A stretch of DNA of 64,000 nt from Microbacterium esteraromaticum (lineage in GTDB: Bacteria > Actinomycetota > Actinomycetes > Actinomycetales > Microbacteriaceae): positions 558,001 to 622,000 of the forward strand of contig NZ_CP043732.1 in assembly GCF_014084045.1 (NCBI RefSeq), given 5' to 3'. Both the position numbers and the translations under genes were made by a program. Shown here piece by piece: positions 15,933 through 24,603 of the stretch; position 1 is the first letter of the stretch; each line of letters begins with the position of its first letter. The notes under the pieces are model-generated. The model was not told where the DNA came from, did not search any database, and saw only the letters and a list, made by a program, of their open reading frames with translations.

Positions 15933-16274
15933 GTGAGCCTTCCTGCGACCATCGAGCGATCGGCGTGCTGCGCACCGCGCGTGACCTCGTCACTCATGCC
16001 GGAGCAGGCCGATGGCCTCGCCCGCGTGTTCAAGGCTCTCGGGGATCCCACCCGCGTCCACCTGCTCTCCCTCATCGCCCGCAGCGAAGGCGGCGAGGCA
16101 TGCATCTGCGACCTCACCGAGCCGGTCGGCCTCTCTCAGGCCACGGTGTCGCATCACATGAAGCTTCTCGCCGAGGCAGGACTCGTGACGCGCGAGCAGC
16201 GGGGAAGATGGGCCTATTTCGCCGTGAACGGCGAGGCGCTGGCTGCCGCCGCCGACGCCCTGCGTCCGCTCTGA
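15933..16274 (+). CDS. arsR: ArsR/SmtB-family metalloregulator
   Basis: 113 residues with a winged helix-turn-helix. The recognition region is EPVGLSQATVSHHMKLLAEAGLV, and the metal motif EACICDL holds Cys57 and Cys59, as in arsenite sensors (ELCVCDL). A CC pair at Cys12-Cys13 near the N-terminus could provide further ligands. It should repress itself and the divergent flavoprotein until As(III) or Sb(III) binds. GTG start with GAGAGGA about 8 bases upstream. Confidence 0.9.
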   Translation: MSLPATIERSACCAPRVTSSLMPEQADGLARVFKALGDPTRVHLLSLIARSEGGEACICDLTEPVGLSQATVSHHMKLLAEAGLVTREQRGRWAYFAVNGEALAAAADALRPL

Positions 16275-16344
16275 CCGCGATCCATGCTGACGCCGAGGCG
16301 ACGGTGGTGCCAGGATGAGCACATCCCGTCACCTCGGAGGCATC

Positions 16345-17814
16345 GTGTCCATTTCTGAATCGCAGAGCCCTTCCTCGTCCCCGAGCTCCACCCTGATCGA
16401 GCGCACCGGCATCGAGATAATCCCCGAGTCCGAGCGCACCGCGAAGCCTCGCGACCTGTTCTGGCCCTGGTTCGCCGCGAACGTGTCGGTGTTCGGCATG
16501 TCTTACGGCTCATTCGTGCTCGACTTCGGCATCTCGTTCTACCAGGCGACGGTCGTGGCGATCATCGGCATCGTCGTGTCGTTCCTGCTCTGCGGACTGA
16601 TCGCGATCGCAGGCAAGCGCGGATCGACGCCGACCATGGTGCTCTCGCGTGCGGCGTTCGGCGTGCACGGGCAGAAGGTGCCAGGCATCGTGTCGTGGCT
16701 GACGTCGATCGGATGGGAGACCTTCCTCGCGATCATGGCCGTGCTCGCCACCGCGACCGTGATCACCCGGCTCGGCGGAGACGGAGACAGCGTCACGCTC
16801 AAGATCATCGCGACGGTGATCGTCGCGGCCCTCATCGTCACCGCCTCGGTGCTCGGCTATCACACGATCATGAAGCTGCAGTCGGTGCTCACCTGGATCA
16901 CCGGCGTCGTCACGATCCTCTACGTCATCCTCGCCGCACCCAGCATCGACCTCGCGGACGTGCTCTCGCAGCCGAAGGGCAGCGCAGGTCAGGTCATCGG
17001 CGCACTGGTGATGGTCATGACCGGATTCGGGCTCGGCTGGATCAACATCGCCGCGGACTGGTCTCGCTACCAGAAGCGCACGGCATCCGACGGCGCGATC
17101 GTGTTCTGGAACACGTTCGGCGGGGCCATCGCCCCCGTGATCCTCGTCACCTTCGGCGTGCTGCTCGCCGGGTCCGACCCCGAGCTGAGGGCCGCCGTCG
17201 CCGCCGATCCGATCGGCGCCCTCGCCTCGATCCTGCCGCTCTGGGTGCTCGTGCCCTTCCTGCTCACCGCCGTGCTCGCCCTCGTCTCGGGCGCGGTGCT
17301 CGGCATCTACTCCTCCGGCCTCACCCTGCTCAGCCTCGGCATCCGGATCCCGCGGCCCGCGGCAGCGGGCATCGACGGCCTCATCCTCACCGTCGTGACG
17401 ATCCTCGTCGTGTTCGGCGACCAGGGCTTCCTCGGCCCGTTCCAGTCGTTCCTCATCACGCTCGGCGTGCCCCTCGCCTCGTGGGCGGGCATCCTGATCG
17501 CCGACATCCTGAGGCGTCGCCGCGACTACGACGAAGCCGCGCTGTTCGATCCGAACGGACGCTACGGCGCCTGGGACTGGACCTCGATCGGAACGATGAT
17601 CGTCGCCTCGATCATCGGCTGGGGCTTCGTCGTCAACCTCTTCGCAGAGGACGCCGCCTGGAACAACTGGCAGGGCTACCTGCTGCCGCTGATCGGCGGC
17701 AAGGACGGCGAGTGGGCATACGCGAACCTCGGCGTCTTCTTCGCCCTCGTGCTCTCGTTCGTCGTCACGTGGTTCGCCCGCGCAGGGCGCATCCGTCGCC
17801 AGGAGCAGGGGTGA
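16345..17814 (+). CDS. NCS1-family purine/cytosine permease
   Basis: 489 residues with about 12 membrane segments. Family motifs visible are the N-terminal FWPWFAANVSVFGMSYGS, the KRGSTPTMVLSRAAFG loop, GFGLGWINIAADWSRY, and DQGFLGPFQSFLITLGVPL. It imports a nucleobase or related compound by cation symport. The start GTG at 16345 has GGAGG 4 bases upstream; an ATG at 16315 would add ten residues. Its stop overlaps the start of the cysteine hydrolase (GTGA), so the two act together, probably uptake followed by hydrolysis of a nitrogen heterocycle derivative. Confidence 0.88.
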   Translation: MSISESQSPSSSPSSTLIERTGIEIIPESERTAKPRDLFWPWFAANVSVFGMSYGSFVLDFGISFYQATVVAIIGIVVSFLLCGLIAIAGKRGSTPTMVLSRAAFGVHGQKVPGIVSWLTSIGWETFLAIMAVLATATVITRLGGDGDSVTLKIIATVIVAALIVTASVLGYHTIMKLQSVLTWITGVVTILYVILAAPSIDLADVLSQPKGSAGQVIGALVMVMTGFGLGWINIAADWSRYQKRTASDGAIVFWNTFGGAIAPVILVTFGVLLAGSDPELRAAVAADPIGALASILPLWVLVPFLLTAVLALVSGAVLGIYSSGLTLLSLGIRIPRPAAAGIDGLILTVVTILVVFGDQGFLGPFQSFLITLGVPLASWAGILIADILRRRRDYDEAALFDPNGRYGAWDWTSIGTMIVASIIGWGFVVNLFAEDAAWNNWQGYLLPLIGGKDGEWAYANLGVFFALVLSFVVTWFARAGRIRRQEQG

Positions 17815-18353
17815 GCAGAGGATGGCTGGTCGTCATCGACCCGCAGAACATCTTCGCCTCTCCTGATTCGGAATGGGGCTCGCCGTTCTTCGCAGCGGCG
17901 ATGGAGAACATCCGGCTGCTCGCCGAGCGCTTCGGCGAGCGGGTGCTGGTGACCAGGTGGATGCCGACGGCTGACCGGTCGACGTCATGGGGCGAGTACT
18001 TCGCCGCGTGGCCGTTCGCCGACCAGCCGCCGACGGATGCCCTCTTCGACCTCGTGCCGGAGGCCACGGGCCTCTCGCCGCGAGCGACGCTCGACCTTCC
18101 GACGTTCGGCAAGTGGGGCGGCGAGATCGAGAGCGTCGTCGGCCCAGGCGCGCATATCGTGCTCACAGGGGTCTCGACCGACTGCTGCGTGCTGTCGACC
18201 GCGCTGGCGGCGGCGGATGCCGGGGCGCACCTCACCATCGTCACCGACGCCTGCGCGGGATCGACCGCCGAGAACCATGCGGCCGCACTGCACGTGATGG
18301 GACTGTACCCACCGCAGATCACGCTGCAGACGACCGCAGAGACTCTGGGCTGA
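17811..18353 (+). CDS. Isochorismatase-like cysteine hydrolase
   Basis: 180 residues of the isochorismatase-like hydrolase fold. The catalytic triad is visible as Asp10 (VVIDPQNIF), Lys101 (FGKWGGE) and Cys126 (VSTDCCVLST). Family members hydrolyse amides and N-carbamoyl compounds (nicotinamidase, carbamoylsarcosine or ureidoacrylate amidohydrolase). Translational overlap with the NCS1 permease suggests its substrate enters by that permease or derives from it, for example in pyrimidine or creatinine breakdown. The exact substrate cannot be read from the sequence. Confidence 0.85.
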   Translation: MSRGWLVVIDPQNIFASPDSEWGSPFFAAAMENIRLLAERFGERVLVTRWMPTADRSTSWGEYFAAWPFADQPPTDALFDLVPEATGLSPRATLDLPTFGKWGGEIESVVGPGAHIVLTGVSTDCCVLSTALAAADAGAHLTIVTDACAGSTAENHAAALHVMGLYPPQITLQTTAETLG

Positions 18354-18371
18354 CCCGCGCCGGTTCGCGGG

Positions 18372-19868
18372 TCAGGGCTCCCAGGTGTGCACCGGTTCGC
18401 CGGAGTGCATCCGCTCGAGATAGTCGGCGAGCATGCCGTGCAGCGCCTGCGAGCGCGACTCGCCGGCCGCCTCGCGAGCCGCCACGTGCGACCGCTGCCA
18501 GGTGGCTCCGTTGCGGCCGGTCAGGCAGCGCTGCTCGATGATGCCGAGGTAGCGGTCGCGCACCTCGGAGGTCGCGCCATAGGCATCCAGCCCCTCGGCG
18601 GCGAGCGGCAGCAGCCGCCGCAGCACCAGCTCGCGCGGGCCGACCCAGCCGACACCCGGCCAGTACAGCCGCGACTCGATGCCGTCGCGCGCCGCGGAAT
18701 GCAGGTTCTCCTCGGCGGCGTCGAAGGTCATCTGCGTCCACAGCGGGCGATCGGCCTCCGCGAGCGAGCGCACGAGCCCGTAGTAGAACGCCGCGTCGGC
18801 GAGCACATCGGCGATGCTGGGCCCCGCGGGCAGCACGCGGTTCTCGAGCCGCAGGTGGTAGCCGCCGTCCTGCGTGTCGTAGATGGGCCGGTTCCAGCGG
18901 TAGACCGTGCCGTTGTGCATCCGCAGCTCCGAGAGCGACGGGATGCCTCCGCCGGCGAGCACCTCGAACGGGTCCTCGTCGCTCGACACGGGCAGCAGGG
19001 CGGGGAAGTACCGGGAGTTCTCCTCGAACAGGTCGAAGATCGAGGTGATCCAGCGCTCGCCGAACCAGACCCTTGGGCGCACGCCCTGGTTCTTCAGCTC
19101 CTGAGAGCGGGTGTCTGTGGCCTGCTCGAACATCGGGATGCGCGTCTCATGCCAGAGCGCCCGCCCGGCGAAGAAGGGCGAGTTCGCGGCGAGCGCGACC
19201 TGCACGCCGGCGATCGCCTGCGCCGAGTTCCAATACGACGCGAACTCCTCCGGCGGCACCTGAAGGTGCAGCTGCACAGACGTGCACGCGGCCTCGGGCA
19301 GGATCGTGTCGCACACGATGTCGAGGACCTCGCGGGGTCCGCCGTCGGTGAGCGCGCCGCCGTCGAGACGCAGCTCGATGTCCTCGCCGCGGGCGGCGAG
19401 GACCTGCTGACCGAGCAGGCTGTAGCGCGGGTCGGCGGAGATCCACTCCTCGGTGAAGTGGTGCTCGTCGAGCGTCGGCAGCATTCCGATCATCGCCAGC
19501 CCGCAGCCCACCTCGTGCGCCCGGTCGTCGGCGGCATTGAGGGCGGCGCGCAGCACGTTCTCGAGCTCCTGGATGCTGCCGGTCGCGATGGGGCGAGGCG
19601 CGACGTTGATCTCGACGTTGAACTGGCCGAGCTCGGTCTGGAACGCCGGGCTCGCGATCGCCTCGAGCACCTTCTCGTTCGACATCGCCGGCTCGCACTT
19701 GTCATTGACGAGATTCAGCTCGATCTCGAGGCCGAGCTGCGGCTCGGATACGTCGAACTGCCCGTCGGCGAGCATCGAGGCGAGGGCGTCGAGGCATCGT
19801 CGAACCCTGCTGCGGAACAGGGTTCGATCCTGACGCGAGAAGCTCTGAGCGGCGACGCTGTCTCCCAT
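18372..19868 (-). CDS. GCS2-family glutamate-cysteine ligase-like protein
   Basis: 498 residues, the length of actinobacterial GCS2 proteins. The N-terminal region has LGLEIELNLVNDKCEPAMSN with the conserved Glu of the ATP-grasp-like ligase core, then FQTELGQFNVEINVAPRP, followed by GMLPTL and PRVWFGERWI. The C-terminus has ENLHSAARDGIESRLYWPG. These enzymes form gamma-glutamyl amide bonds; some make gamma-glutamylcysteine, but actinobacteria lacking glutathione also carry homologues of unknown substrate. The gene is divergent from the kyn operon and converges on the hydrolase gene. Confidence 0.8.
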   Translation of the reverse strand: MGDSVAAQSFSRQDRTLFRSRVRRCLDALASMLADGQFDVSEPQLGLEIELNLVNDKCEPAMSNEKVLEAIASPAFQTELGQFNVEINVAPRPIATGSIQELENVLRAALNAADDRAHEVGCGLAMIGMLPTLDEHHFTEEWISADPRYSLLGQQVLAARGEDIELRLDGGALTDGGPREVLDIVCDTILPEAACTSVQLHLQVPPEEFASYWNSAQAIAGVQVALAANSPFFAGRALWHETRIPMFEQATDTRSQELKNQGVRPRVWFGERWITSIFDLFEENSRYFPALLPVSSDEDPFEVLAGGGIPSLSELRMHNGTVYRWNRPIYDTQDGGYHLRLENRVLPAGPSIADVLADAAFYYGLVRSLAEADRPLWTQMTFDAAEENLHSAARDGIESRLYWPGVGWVGPRELVLRRLLPLAAEGLDAYGATSEVRDRYLGIIEQRCLTGRNGATWQRSHVAAREAAGESRSQALHGMLADYLERMHSGEPVHTWEP

Positions 19869-19905
19869 GGCGAGAAACTAGCCCCGCGTTCCGACGCGCG
19901 TCCAA

Positions 19906-19934
19906 TCGAATACGATTCGATTTCACAATTGTGA
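19906..19934. promoter_or_regulatory. Two palindromes in the kyn operon promoter
   Basis: TCGAATACGATTCGA (19906-19920, six-base arms around ACG) is followed directly by the perfect 12-base palindrome TCACAATTGTGA (19923-19934), 31 bases before kynA. One may bind the PaaX-like regulator encoded at the end of the operon; the first resembles the TGATTC core of PaaX operators. Confidence 0.5.
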
Positions 19935-19964
19935 CGCCCGACACGCTGCTGATACATTCAGGTC

Positions 19965-20819
19965 ATGGCCACCGGCGACAACGAACGCACGCTCGAAGAC
20001 GGCATCGTCACCGACCTCAAGGATCGGATGACCTACGGGTCGTACCTCGACCTCGACCGGCTCCTCAGCTCTCAGCATCCGGTCTCGCAGCCCGAGCACC
20101 ACGACGAGATGCTGTTCATCATCCAGCACCAGACGACCGAGCTCTGGCTCAAGCTCGTGCAGCACGAGCTGGGCACAGCGCGTGACCGCCTCGCCGACGA
20201 CGACCTGCGTTCGGCGCTCAAGCACATCGCCCGCGTCAAGCACATCCAGGAGGTGCTGACGCAGCAGTGGTCGGTGCTCGCCACCCTCACTCCCACCGAG
20301 TACGCGCAGTTCCGCGGCGACCTGGGCAATTCGTCTGGCTTCCAGTCGGTGCAGTACCGCGCTGTGGAGTTCGCGCTCGGCAACAAGAACGAGCGGATGC
20401 TCAGCGTCTTCCGTGATCACCCCGAGAACCTCGCCATGCTCACCGCCGAATGGGAGCGCCCGACCCTGTACGACGAGTTCCTGCGCTACGCCTCGCGCCG
20501 CGGTCTGCCCATTCCGCAGGAGATCCTCGACCGCGACGTGCGCCAGCCCTACCGCGAGCACCCCGAGCTCGTGCAGGCGATCCGCGAGATCTATGAGCAC
20601 CCCCACGAGCACTGGGACCTCTACGAGGCCTGCGAGGAGCTCGTCGACGTCGAGGACAACTTCCAGTTCTGGCGCTTCCGTCACCTGCGCACCGTCACTC
20701 GCACCATCGGCATGAAGGTCGGCACCGGCGGCTCCAGCGGTGTGAGCTTCCTGCAGCGGGCACTGGATCTGACGTTCTTCCCCGAGCTCTACAGCGTGCG
20801 CACCGAGATCGGCCGCTGA
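19965..20819 (+). CDS. kynA: Tryptophan 2,3-dioxygenase
   Basis: 284 residues, standard length. It converts L-tryptophan to N-formylkynurenine with haem and O2. Motifs: MTYGSYLDLDRLLSSQHP, DEMLFIIQHQTTELWLKL, FRGDLGNSSGFQSVQYR and the C-terminal GTGGSSGVSFLQRAL. The cytoplasmic tetrameric enzyme starts the kynurenine route; the following two genes are adjacent with gaps of 0 and 1 base. The ribosome binding site is weak (CAGG), so the message may have a very short leader. Confidence 0.95.
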   Translation: MATGDNERTLEDGIVTDLKDRMTYGSYLDLDRLLSSQHPVSQPEHHDEMLFIIQHQTTELWLKLVQHELGTARDRLADDDLRSALKHIARVKHIQEVLTQQWSVLATLTPTEYAQFRGDLGNSSGFQSVQYRAVEFALGNKNERMLSVFRDHPENLAMLTAEWERPTLYDEFLRYASRRGLPIPQEILDRDVRQPYREHPELVQAIREIYEHPHEHWDLYEACEELVDVEDNFQFWRFRHLRTVTRTIGMKVGTGGSSGVSFLQRALDLTFFPELYSVRTEIGR

Positions 20820-21761
20820 ATGCGGTCGGTCACGTTCTTCGACGGAGAGGGCCTGCGCGAGGGCACGGTCGTCGCGCGCGACCGCGCGCCGCAGCTGTTC
20901 GACAGGCCCGCGCCTGCCGGCACGGCGCGCCTCGACGGCGTGGTGACCGGGCTCTTCACAGACCACCACGTGCATCTGCAGCTCGTCGATCACGCGCTGC
21001 TGGCGGCCTCACGGCTCGGCCGGGTGGTCGATCTCGGCGCCGATCCGAACTGGATCTCCGACGTCCCGGGCCCGGTCGTCGTCGGCTATGCCGGTCCCTT
21101 CCTCACCGCGCCAGGCGGCTATCCCTCGGATCGGGCCTGGGCGCCTCCGGGTTCGGTGCGGGAGATCCCGGATGCCGAGCACGCCGCTCGTGCGGTCGAC
21201 GAACTCGCCGCATTCGGAGTGTCGTTCATCAAGGTCGTCGCGCACGGCGAGGCCGGCCCCGTCCTCGACGATGACGCCTTCCGTGCTGTCGTGCGTCAGG
21301 CGGCCGTGCATCGCATACCCGTCGTTGCGCACGCCGAGGGCCGTGGTCAGGCGCAGCGCGCTGTGCGCCTCGGCGCCACCCGCCTCGCGCACGCCCCGTT
21401 CAGCGAGCCGTTGAGCGATGCCGAGATAGCGGCTCAAGCGGCATCCGCGTCGTGGATCTCGACCATGGCCGTCCACGACGGCGCGGCGCGTTCGATCGCC
21501 GTCGACAACGTGCGCCGGTTCGCCGCCGCCGGAGGCGAGATCCTCTACGGCACCGACATGGGCAACGGGCCCACCCCCGTCGACCTGCGCGAGGCCGAGG
21601 TCGACGCGCTGCGCGCCGCGGGCATCGACGGGGTCGACCTGCTGGCATCCCTCTCCCCCGCCGACCCGCTCGACGGCGGCCCCCTGCTTCTGCTTCCCCA
21701 CGGCGATCCGAACCGGGCTCGCCGCCTGACCCTCGCTGACATCGACATCACGGAGCCGTGA
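20820..21761 (+). CDS. Amidohydrolase-superfamily protein in the kyn operon, candidate formylkynurenine formamidase
   Basis: 313 residues starting immediately after the kynA stop. Metal-dependent amidohydrolase features: DHHVHLQ (the HxH motif), SFIKVVAHGEAGP with a possible bridging lysine, VVAHAEGRGQ, RLAHAPFSE, and the metal aspartate in LYGTDMGNGP. The pathway needs a formamidase between kynA and kynU, and neither a KynB-type (cyclase-like) nor an alpha/beta-hydrolase formamidase is present here. Position and fold make this protein the best candidate for that step. The function is inferred from context only. Confidence 0.7.
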   Translation: MRSVTFFDGEGLREGTVVARDRAPQLFDRPAPAGTARLDGVVTGLFTDHHVHLQLVDHALLAASRLGRVVDLGADPNWISDVPGPVVVGYAGPFLTAPGGYPSDRAWAPPGSVREIPDAEHAARAVDELAAFGVSFIKVVAHGEAGPVLDDDAFRAVVRQAAVHRIPVVAHAEGRGQAQRAVRLGATRLAHAPFSEPLSDAEIAAQAASASWISTMAVHDGAARSIAVDNVRRFAAAGGEILYGTDMGNGPTPVDLREAEVDALRAAGIDGVDLLASLSPADPLDGGPLLLLPHGDPNRARRLTLADIDITEP

Positions 21762-21762
21762 C

Positions 21763-22989
21763 ATGACCGACATCACCGCCGACCTGCTCGCCGAGGCCCG
21801 CAAGCTCGACCAGGCCGATCCGCTCGCCCATCACCTCAGCGCGTTCGCCGACGCTCCTGGCGTCGTCGCATACCTCGACGGCAACTCCCTCGGCCGACCG
21901 CTGCGCGACCTGCCCGAGAAGGCGGCCGCGTTCATCCGCGACGACTGGGGCACGCGGCTGATCCGCTCGTGGGACGAGCAGTGGATGGCGCTGCCGATGA
22001 GCCTCGGCGACCGGATCGGCGCGATCGCCCTGGGCGCCGCGAAAGGACAGACCGTGGTCGCCGACTCGACCAGTGTGATGCTCTACAAGCTCATGCGGGC
22101 TGCGATGGCGGCGCGCCCCGGCCGCAGCGAGATCGTCATCGAGGCGGGCAACTTCCCCACCGACCGCTTCATCGCCGCCGGGGTCGCGAACGAGACCGGC
22201 GCGACGCTGCGCTGGGTGGAGCCCGACCCGATCTCCGGCGTGAGCGCAGAGCAGGTCGCCGCCGCGGTGTCCGAGCGCACTGCGCTCGTCGCGCTCAGCC
22301 ACGTCGACTACCGCTCGGGCTCGCTCGCGCAGATGCCCGAGATCACCGCCGTGGTGAAGGATGCCGGCGGGCTGATGCTCTGGGATCTGTGCCACTCCGT
22401 CGGCGTCGTGCCCGTGCAGCTCGACGAGTGGGGCGTCGACATGGCGGTCGGGTGCACCTACAAGTACCTGAACGGCGGGCCGGGCTCTCCCGCTTTCGGC
22501 TACCTGCGGGCCGAGCATCACGGCGCCGTGACGCAGCCGATCCACGGCTGGTGGGGCGCGGCCGACATCTTCGCGATGGGACCGGAGTACGCCCCGGTCG
22601 CGGGCATCCGGCAGCTGCTCAGCGGCACCCCTCCCGTGCTGTCCATGCTCGCGATGCAGGGCATGCTCGACCTGATCGAGGCCGAGGGCATCACCGCCCT
22701 CCGGGCGAAGTCGATCACGCTCACCGACTTCGCGATCCGCGCCTACGATGCGCTGCTCGCCCCGCTCGGCGTGCGACTGCTGTCGCCGCGCGAGGCGTCG
22801 CGCCGTGGCGGGCACGTGACCATCGGGCACGACTCGTTCCAGGAGGTCACGAAGCGGCTGTGGGCCGACGGCGTGATCCCCGACTTCCGGTTCCCCGACG
22901 GCATCCGCCTCGGCCTGTCGCCCCTGAGCACCTCGCACGAGGAGACCCTGCGCGGTGTCATCGCCGTGCGCGACGCGCTGCAGTCATGA
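21763..22989 (+). CDS. kynU: Kynureninase
   Basis: 408 residues of the PLP-dependent class V aminotransferase fold. It cleaves kynurenine to anthranilate and alanine. Motifs: YLDGNSLGRPL near the N-terminus, the cofactor region VADSTSVMLYKL, LWDLCHSVGVVPVQL with the PLP-binding aspartate, and the Schiff-base lysine in GCTYKYLNGGPGSPAF. The C-terminal RLGLSPLSTSHEE is typical. It starts one base after the amidohydrolase stop and overlaps the PaaX-like gene by four bases, if that gene starts at 22986. Confidence 0.95.
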   Translation: MTDITADLLAEARKLDQADPLAHHLSAFADAPGVVAYLDGNSLGRPLRDLPEKAAAFIRDDWGTRLIRSWDEQWMALPMSLGDRIGAIALGAAKGQTVVADSTSVMLYKLMRAAMAARPGRSEIVIEAGNFPTDRFIAAGVANETGATLRWVEPDPISGVSAEQVAAAVSERTALVALSHVDYRSGSLAQMPEITAVVKDAGGLMLWDLCHSVGVVPVQLDEWGVDMAVGCTYKYLNGGPGSPAFGYLRAEHHGAVTQPIHGWWGAADIFAMGPEYAPVAGIRQLLSGTPPVLSMLAMQGMLDLIEAEGITALRAKSITLTDFAIRAYDALLAPLGVRLLSPREASRRGGHVTIGHDSFQEVTKRLWADGVIPDFRFPDGIRLGLSPLSTSHEETLRGVIAVRDALQS

Positions 22990-23915
22990 GTCCTTCCTCG
23001 CCGACACCCCTACCTGGTGCCGAGACCCCCACGTACGGGCGTCCGCAGCCGGGGGTGTCGGCGCGAAGTGGGGGTGTCGGCGATGACGGGGTCGTGCTCG
23101 GCGGGGGTGAGAGGGTCGTGCTCGATGACATCGAGGCGCGGCCCGGCAGCACCACCTCGCTGCTGCGCACCCTGATCGGGCTGTATCTGCGCCCGCTCGG
23201 CGGACGCATCTCGTCTGCCGCGCTCGTGCGCCTGGCGGGCGACCTGGGCATCCCCGCGGCGCGGGCGCGCACGGCGATCACCCGGCTCAAGCAGCGCGGC
23301 CTGCTGATCGCGACTGCGGACGCCGGGTACGCGCTCAACCCGGCCGCGCTGCCGATGCTCGAGCGCGGCGACAGGCGCATCTTCTCGGTGCGCACGATGG
23401 CGGCGGGCGATGAGTGGATGCTCGTGTCGGCCACCATCCCCGAGACGCGCAGAGACCTCAGGCACCAGCTGCGACGACGGCTGCAGTTCCTCGGCGCCGG
23501 AGCGGTGACGGCGGGGCTCTGGATCCTGCCCGGCCACCTCGCCGGCGAGGTCGATCAGCTGCTGGCGGAGCTGGACGCTCGTTCCTACGCGACGCTCTTC
23601 CGCACCAGCGATCCGATGCCGGCCGAGCCGCTGCCCGACGCCGCCGCACGATGGTGGGATCTGGAGGCGCTGCGCGCCGAGCACGAGCGCTTCCTGGCCT
23701 CGCTCGTCGACCTCGACCGCGCCGAGCCGTTCGCCGCCTATGTGCGCCTGATCGACAGCTGGCGAGTGCTGCCCTACGTCGACCCCGGGCTGCCCGCGTC
23801 GCTGCTGCCCGAGGACTGGCCCGGCGAGCGCAGCGTGCAGGAGTTCGAGCGGCTGTCGTCGGCGCTGACCTCGCAGGCGCTGGCTCATGCGCGCGGCGCC
23901 GTCGGCCGAAGCTGA
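22986..23915 (+). CDS. PaaX-like transcriptional regulator
   Basis: Up to 309 residues. From about residue 50 the protein matches the PaaX pattern: N-terminal winged helix (SLLRTLIGLYLRPLGGRISSAALVRLAGDLGI, then ARTAITRLKQRGLL), a middle ferredoxin-like domain, and a C-terminal all-helical part with YVRLIDSWRVLPYVDPGLPASLLP. PaaX-type repressors sense an aromatic pathway intermediate; here an anthranilate-pathway compound is plausible. The start is uncertain: the first 45 codons cover a repeat-rich, low-complexity stretch, and in-frame GTG codons at 23094 and 23118 would give a normal N-terminus. Confidence 0.8.
   Translation: MSPSSPTPLPGAETPTYGRPQPGVSARSGGVGDDGVVLGGGERVVLDDIEARPGSTTSLLRTLIGLYLRPLGGRISSAALVRLAGDLGIPAARARTAITRLKQRGLLIATADAGYALNPAALPMLERGDRRIFSVRTMAAGDEWMLVSATIPETRRDLRHQLRRRLQFLGAGAVTAGLWILPGHLAGEVDQLLAELDARSYATLFRTSDPMPAEPLPDAAARWWDLEALRAEHERFLASLVDLDRAEPFAAYVRLIDSWRVLPYVDPGLPASLLPEDWPGERSVQEFERLSSALTSQALAHARGAVGRS
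22999..23082. repeat. GGGGTGTCGGCG inverted and direct repeats at the 5' end of the PaaX-like gene
   Basis: CGCCGACACCCC at 22999-23010 has two complementary arms downstream, at 23051-23063 and 23070-23082, both containing GGGGTGTCGGCG. The arrangement can form alternative hairpins or serve as operator sites. It lies inside the longest version of the paaX-like frame, which supports a later start codon. Confidence 0.6.
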
Positions 23916-23927
23916 CAGGATCGAAGC

Positions 23928-24572
23928 ATGAAGAACTCCGTCAAGGCCGTCATCATCACGGGCGGCCTGATCATGGTGCTGCTGATCGGTCTGCTCGTGT
24001 ACGCCGTCGCACAGCGCGCCGAGTCCGAGAACGACCCGAAGCCGCAGGTGCTGCGCGAGGAGTCGCACGTGCTCGATGACGCCGGGCCGGACGCGGTGAC
24101 CGTGGTGGAGTTCCTCGACTTCGAGTGCGAGGCGTGCGGCGCCTACTACCCCGTGGTCGAAGACCTGCGACAGAAGTACGCCGGGCAGATCACCTATGCG
24201 GTGCGCTACTTCCCCCTGCCCGGGCACGTGAACTCGATGAACGCGGCCCTCGCCGCCGAGGCGGCCGCCCAGCAGGGTGAGTTCGAGGCGATGTACCAGC
24301 ACCTCTTCGAGACGCAGGCCGAGTGGGGCGGGGCCGCCGAGCCGAACGCCGAGACGTTCCGCGCTCTCGCCGAGGAGGTGGGCCTCGACATGGACGCGTA
24401 CGACGCTGCGGTCGACGACCCCGCCACGGCGGAGCGGGTGCGCCGCGACAAGTCGGAGGGAACCTTCCTCGGCGTCGAGGGGACTCCCACGTTCTTCGTC
24501 GACGGGCGGAAGGTCACCATCACGAGATGGGGCGATCTGGAGAAGGCGATCATCGAAGCGCAGTCGCGCTGA
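23928..24572 (+). CDS. DsbA-family thiol oxidoreductase, membrane anchored
   Basis: 214 residues. An N-terminal membrane anchor (about residues 6-28) is followed by a thioredoxin-fold domain facing outside. The active site is FECEAC (Cys67 and Cys70), and the cis-proline loop is VEGTPTFFVDG. The helical insert at about 95-160 matches the DsbA/DsbG-like group (Thioredoxin_4). It probably introduces disulfides in exported proteins. It follows the PaaX-like gene by 12 bases and ends in a strong hairpin. Confidence 0.88.
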   Translation: MKNSVKAVIITGGLIMVLLIGLLVYAVAQRAESENDPKPQVLREESHVLDDAGPDAVTVVEFLDFECEACGAYYPVVEDLRQKYAGQITYAVRYFPLPGHVNSMNAALAAEAAAQQGEFEAMYQHLFETQAEWGGAAEPNAETFRALAEEVGLDMDAYDAAVDDPATAERVRRDKSEGTFLGVEGTPTFFVDGRKVTITRWGDLEKAIIEAQSR

Positions 24573-24596
24573 CGGAGGGGTCTGGCCCCTCCGTCA
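24570..24596. terminator. Bidirectional hairpin between dsbA-like and FBP genes
   Basis: TGACGGAGGGG (24570-24580, beginning with the dsbA-like stop codon) pairs perfectly with CCCCTCCGTCA (24586-24596) around TCTGG. It separates two convergent genes and can stop both. There is no T-run. Confidence 0.7.
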
Positions 24597-24603
24597 GCGG
24601 ATC

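Noticed and set aside
18387..19934. 515-residue open frame on the plus strand
   Set aside because: It lies exactly antisense to the GCS2 ligase gene and has the Arg/His/Ala-rich composition of a high-GC shadow frame, without motifs or ribosome binding site.
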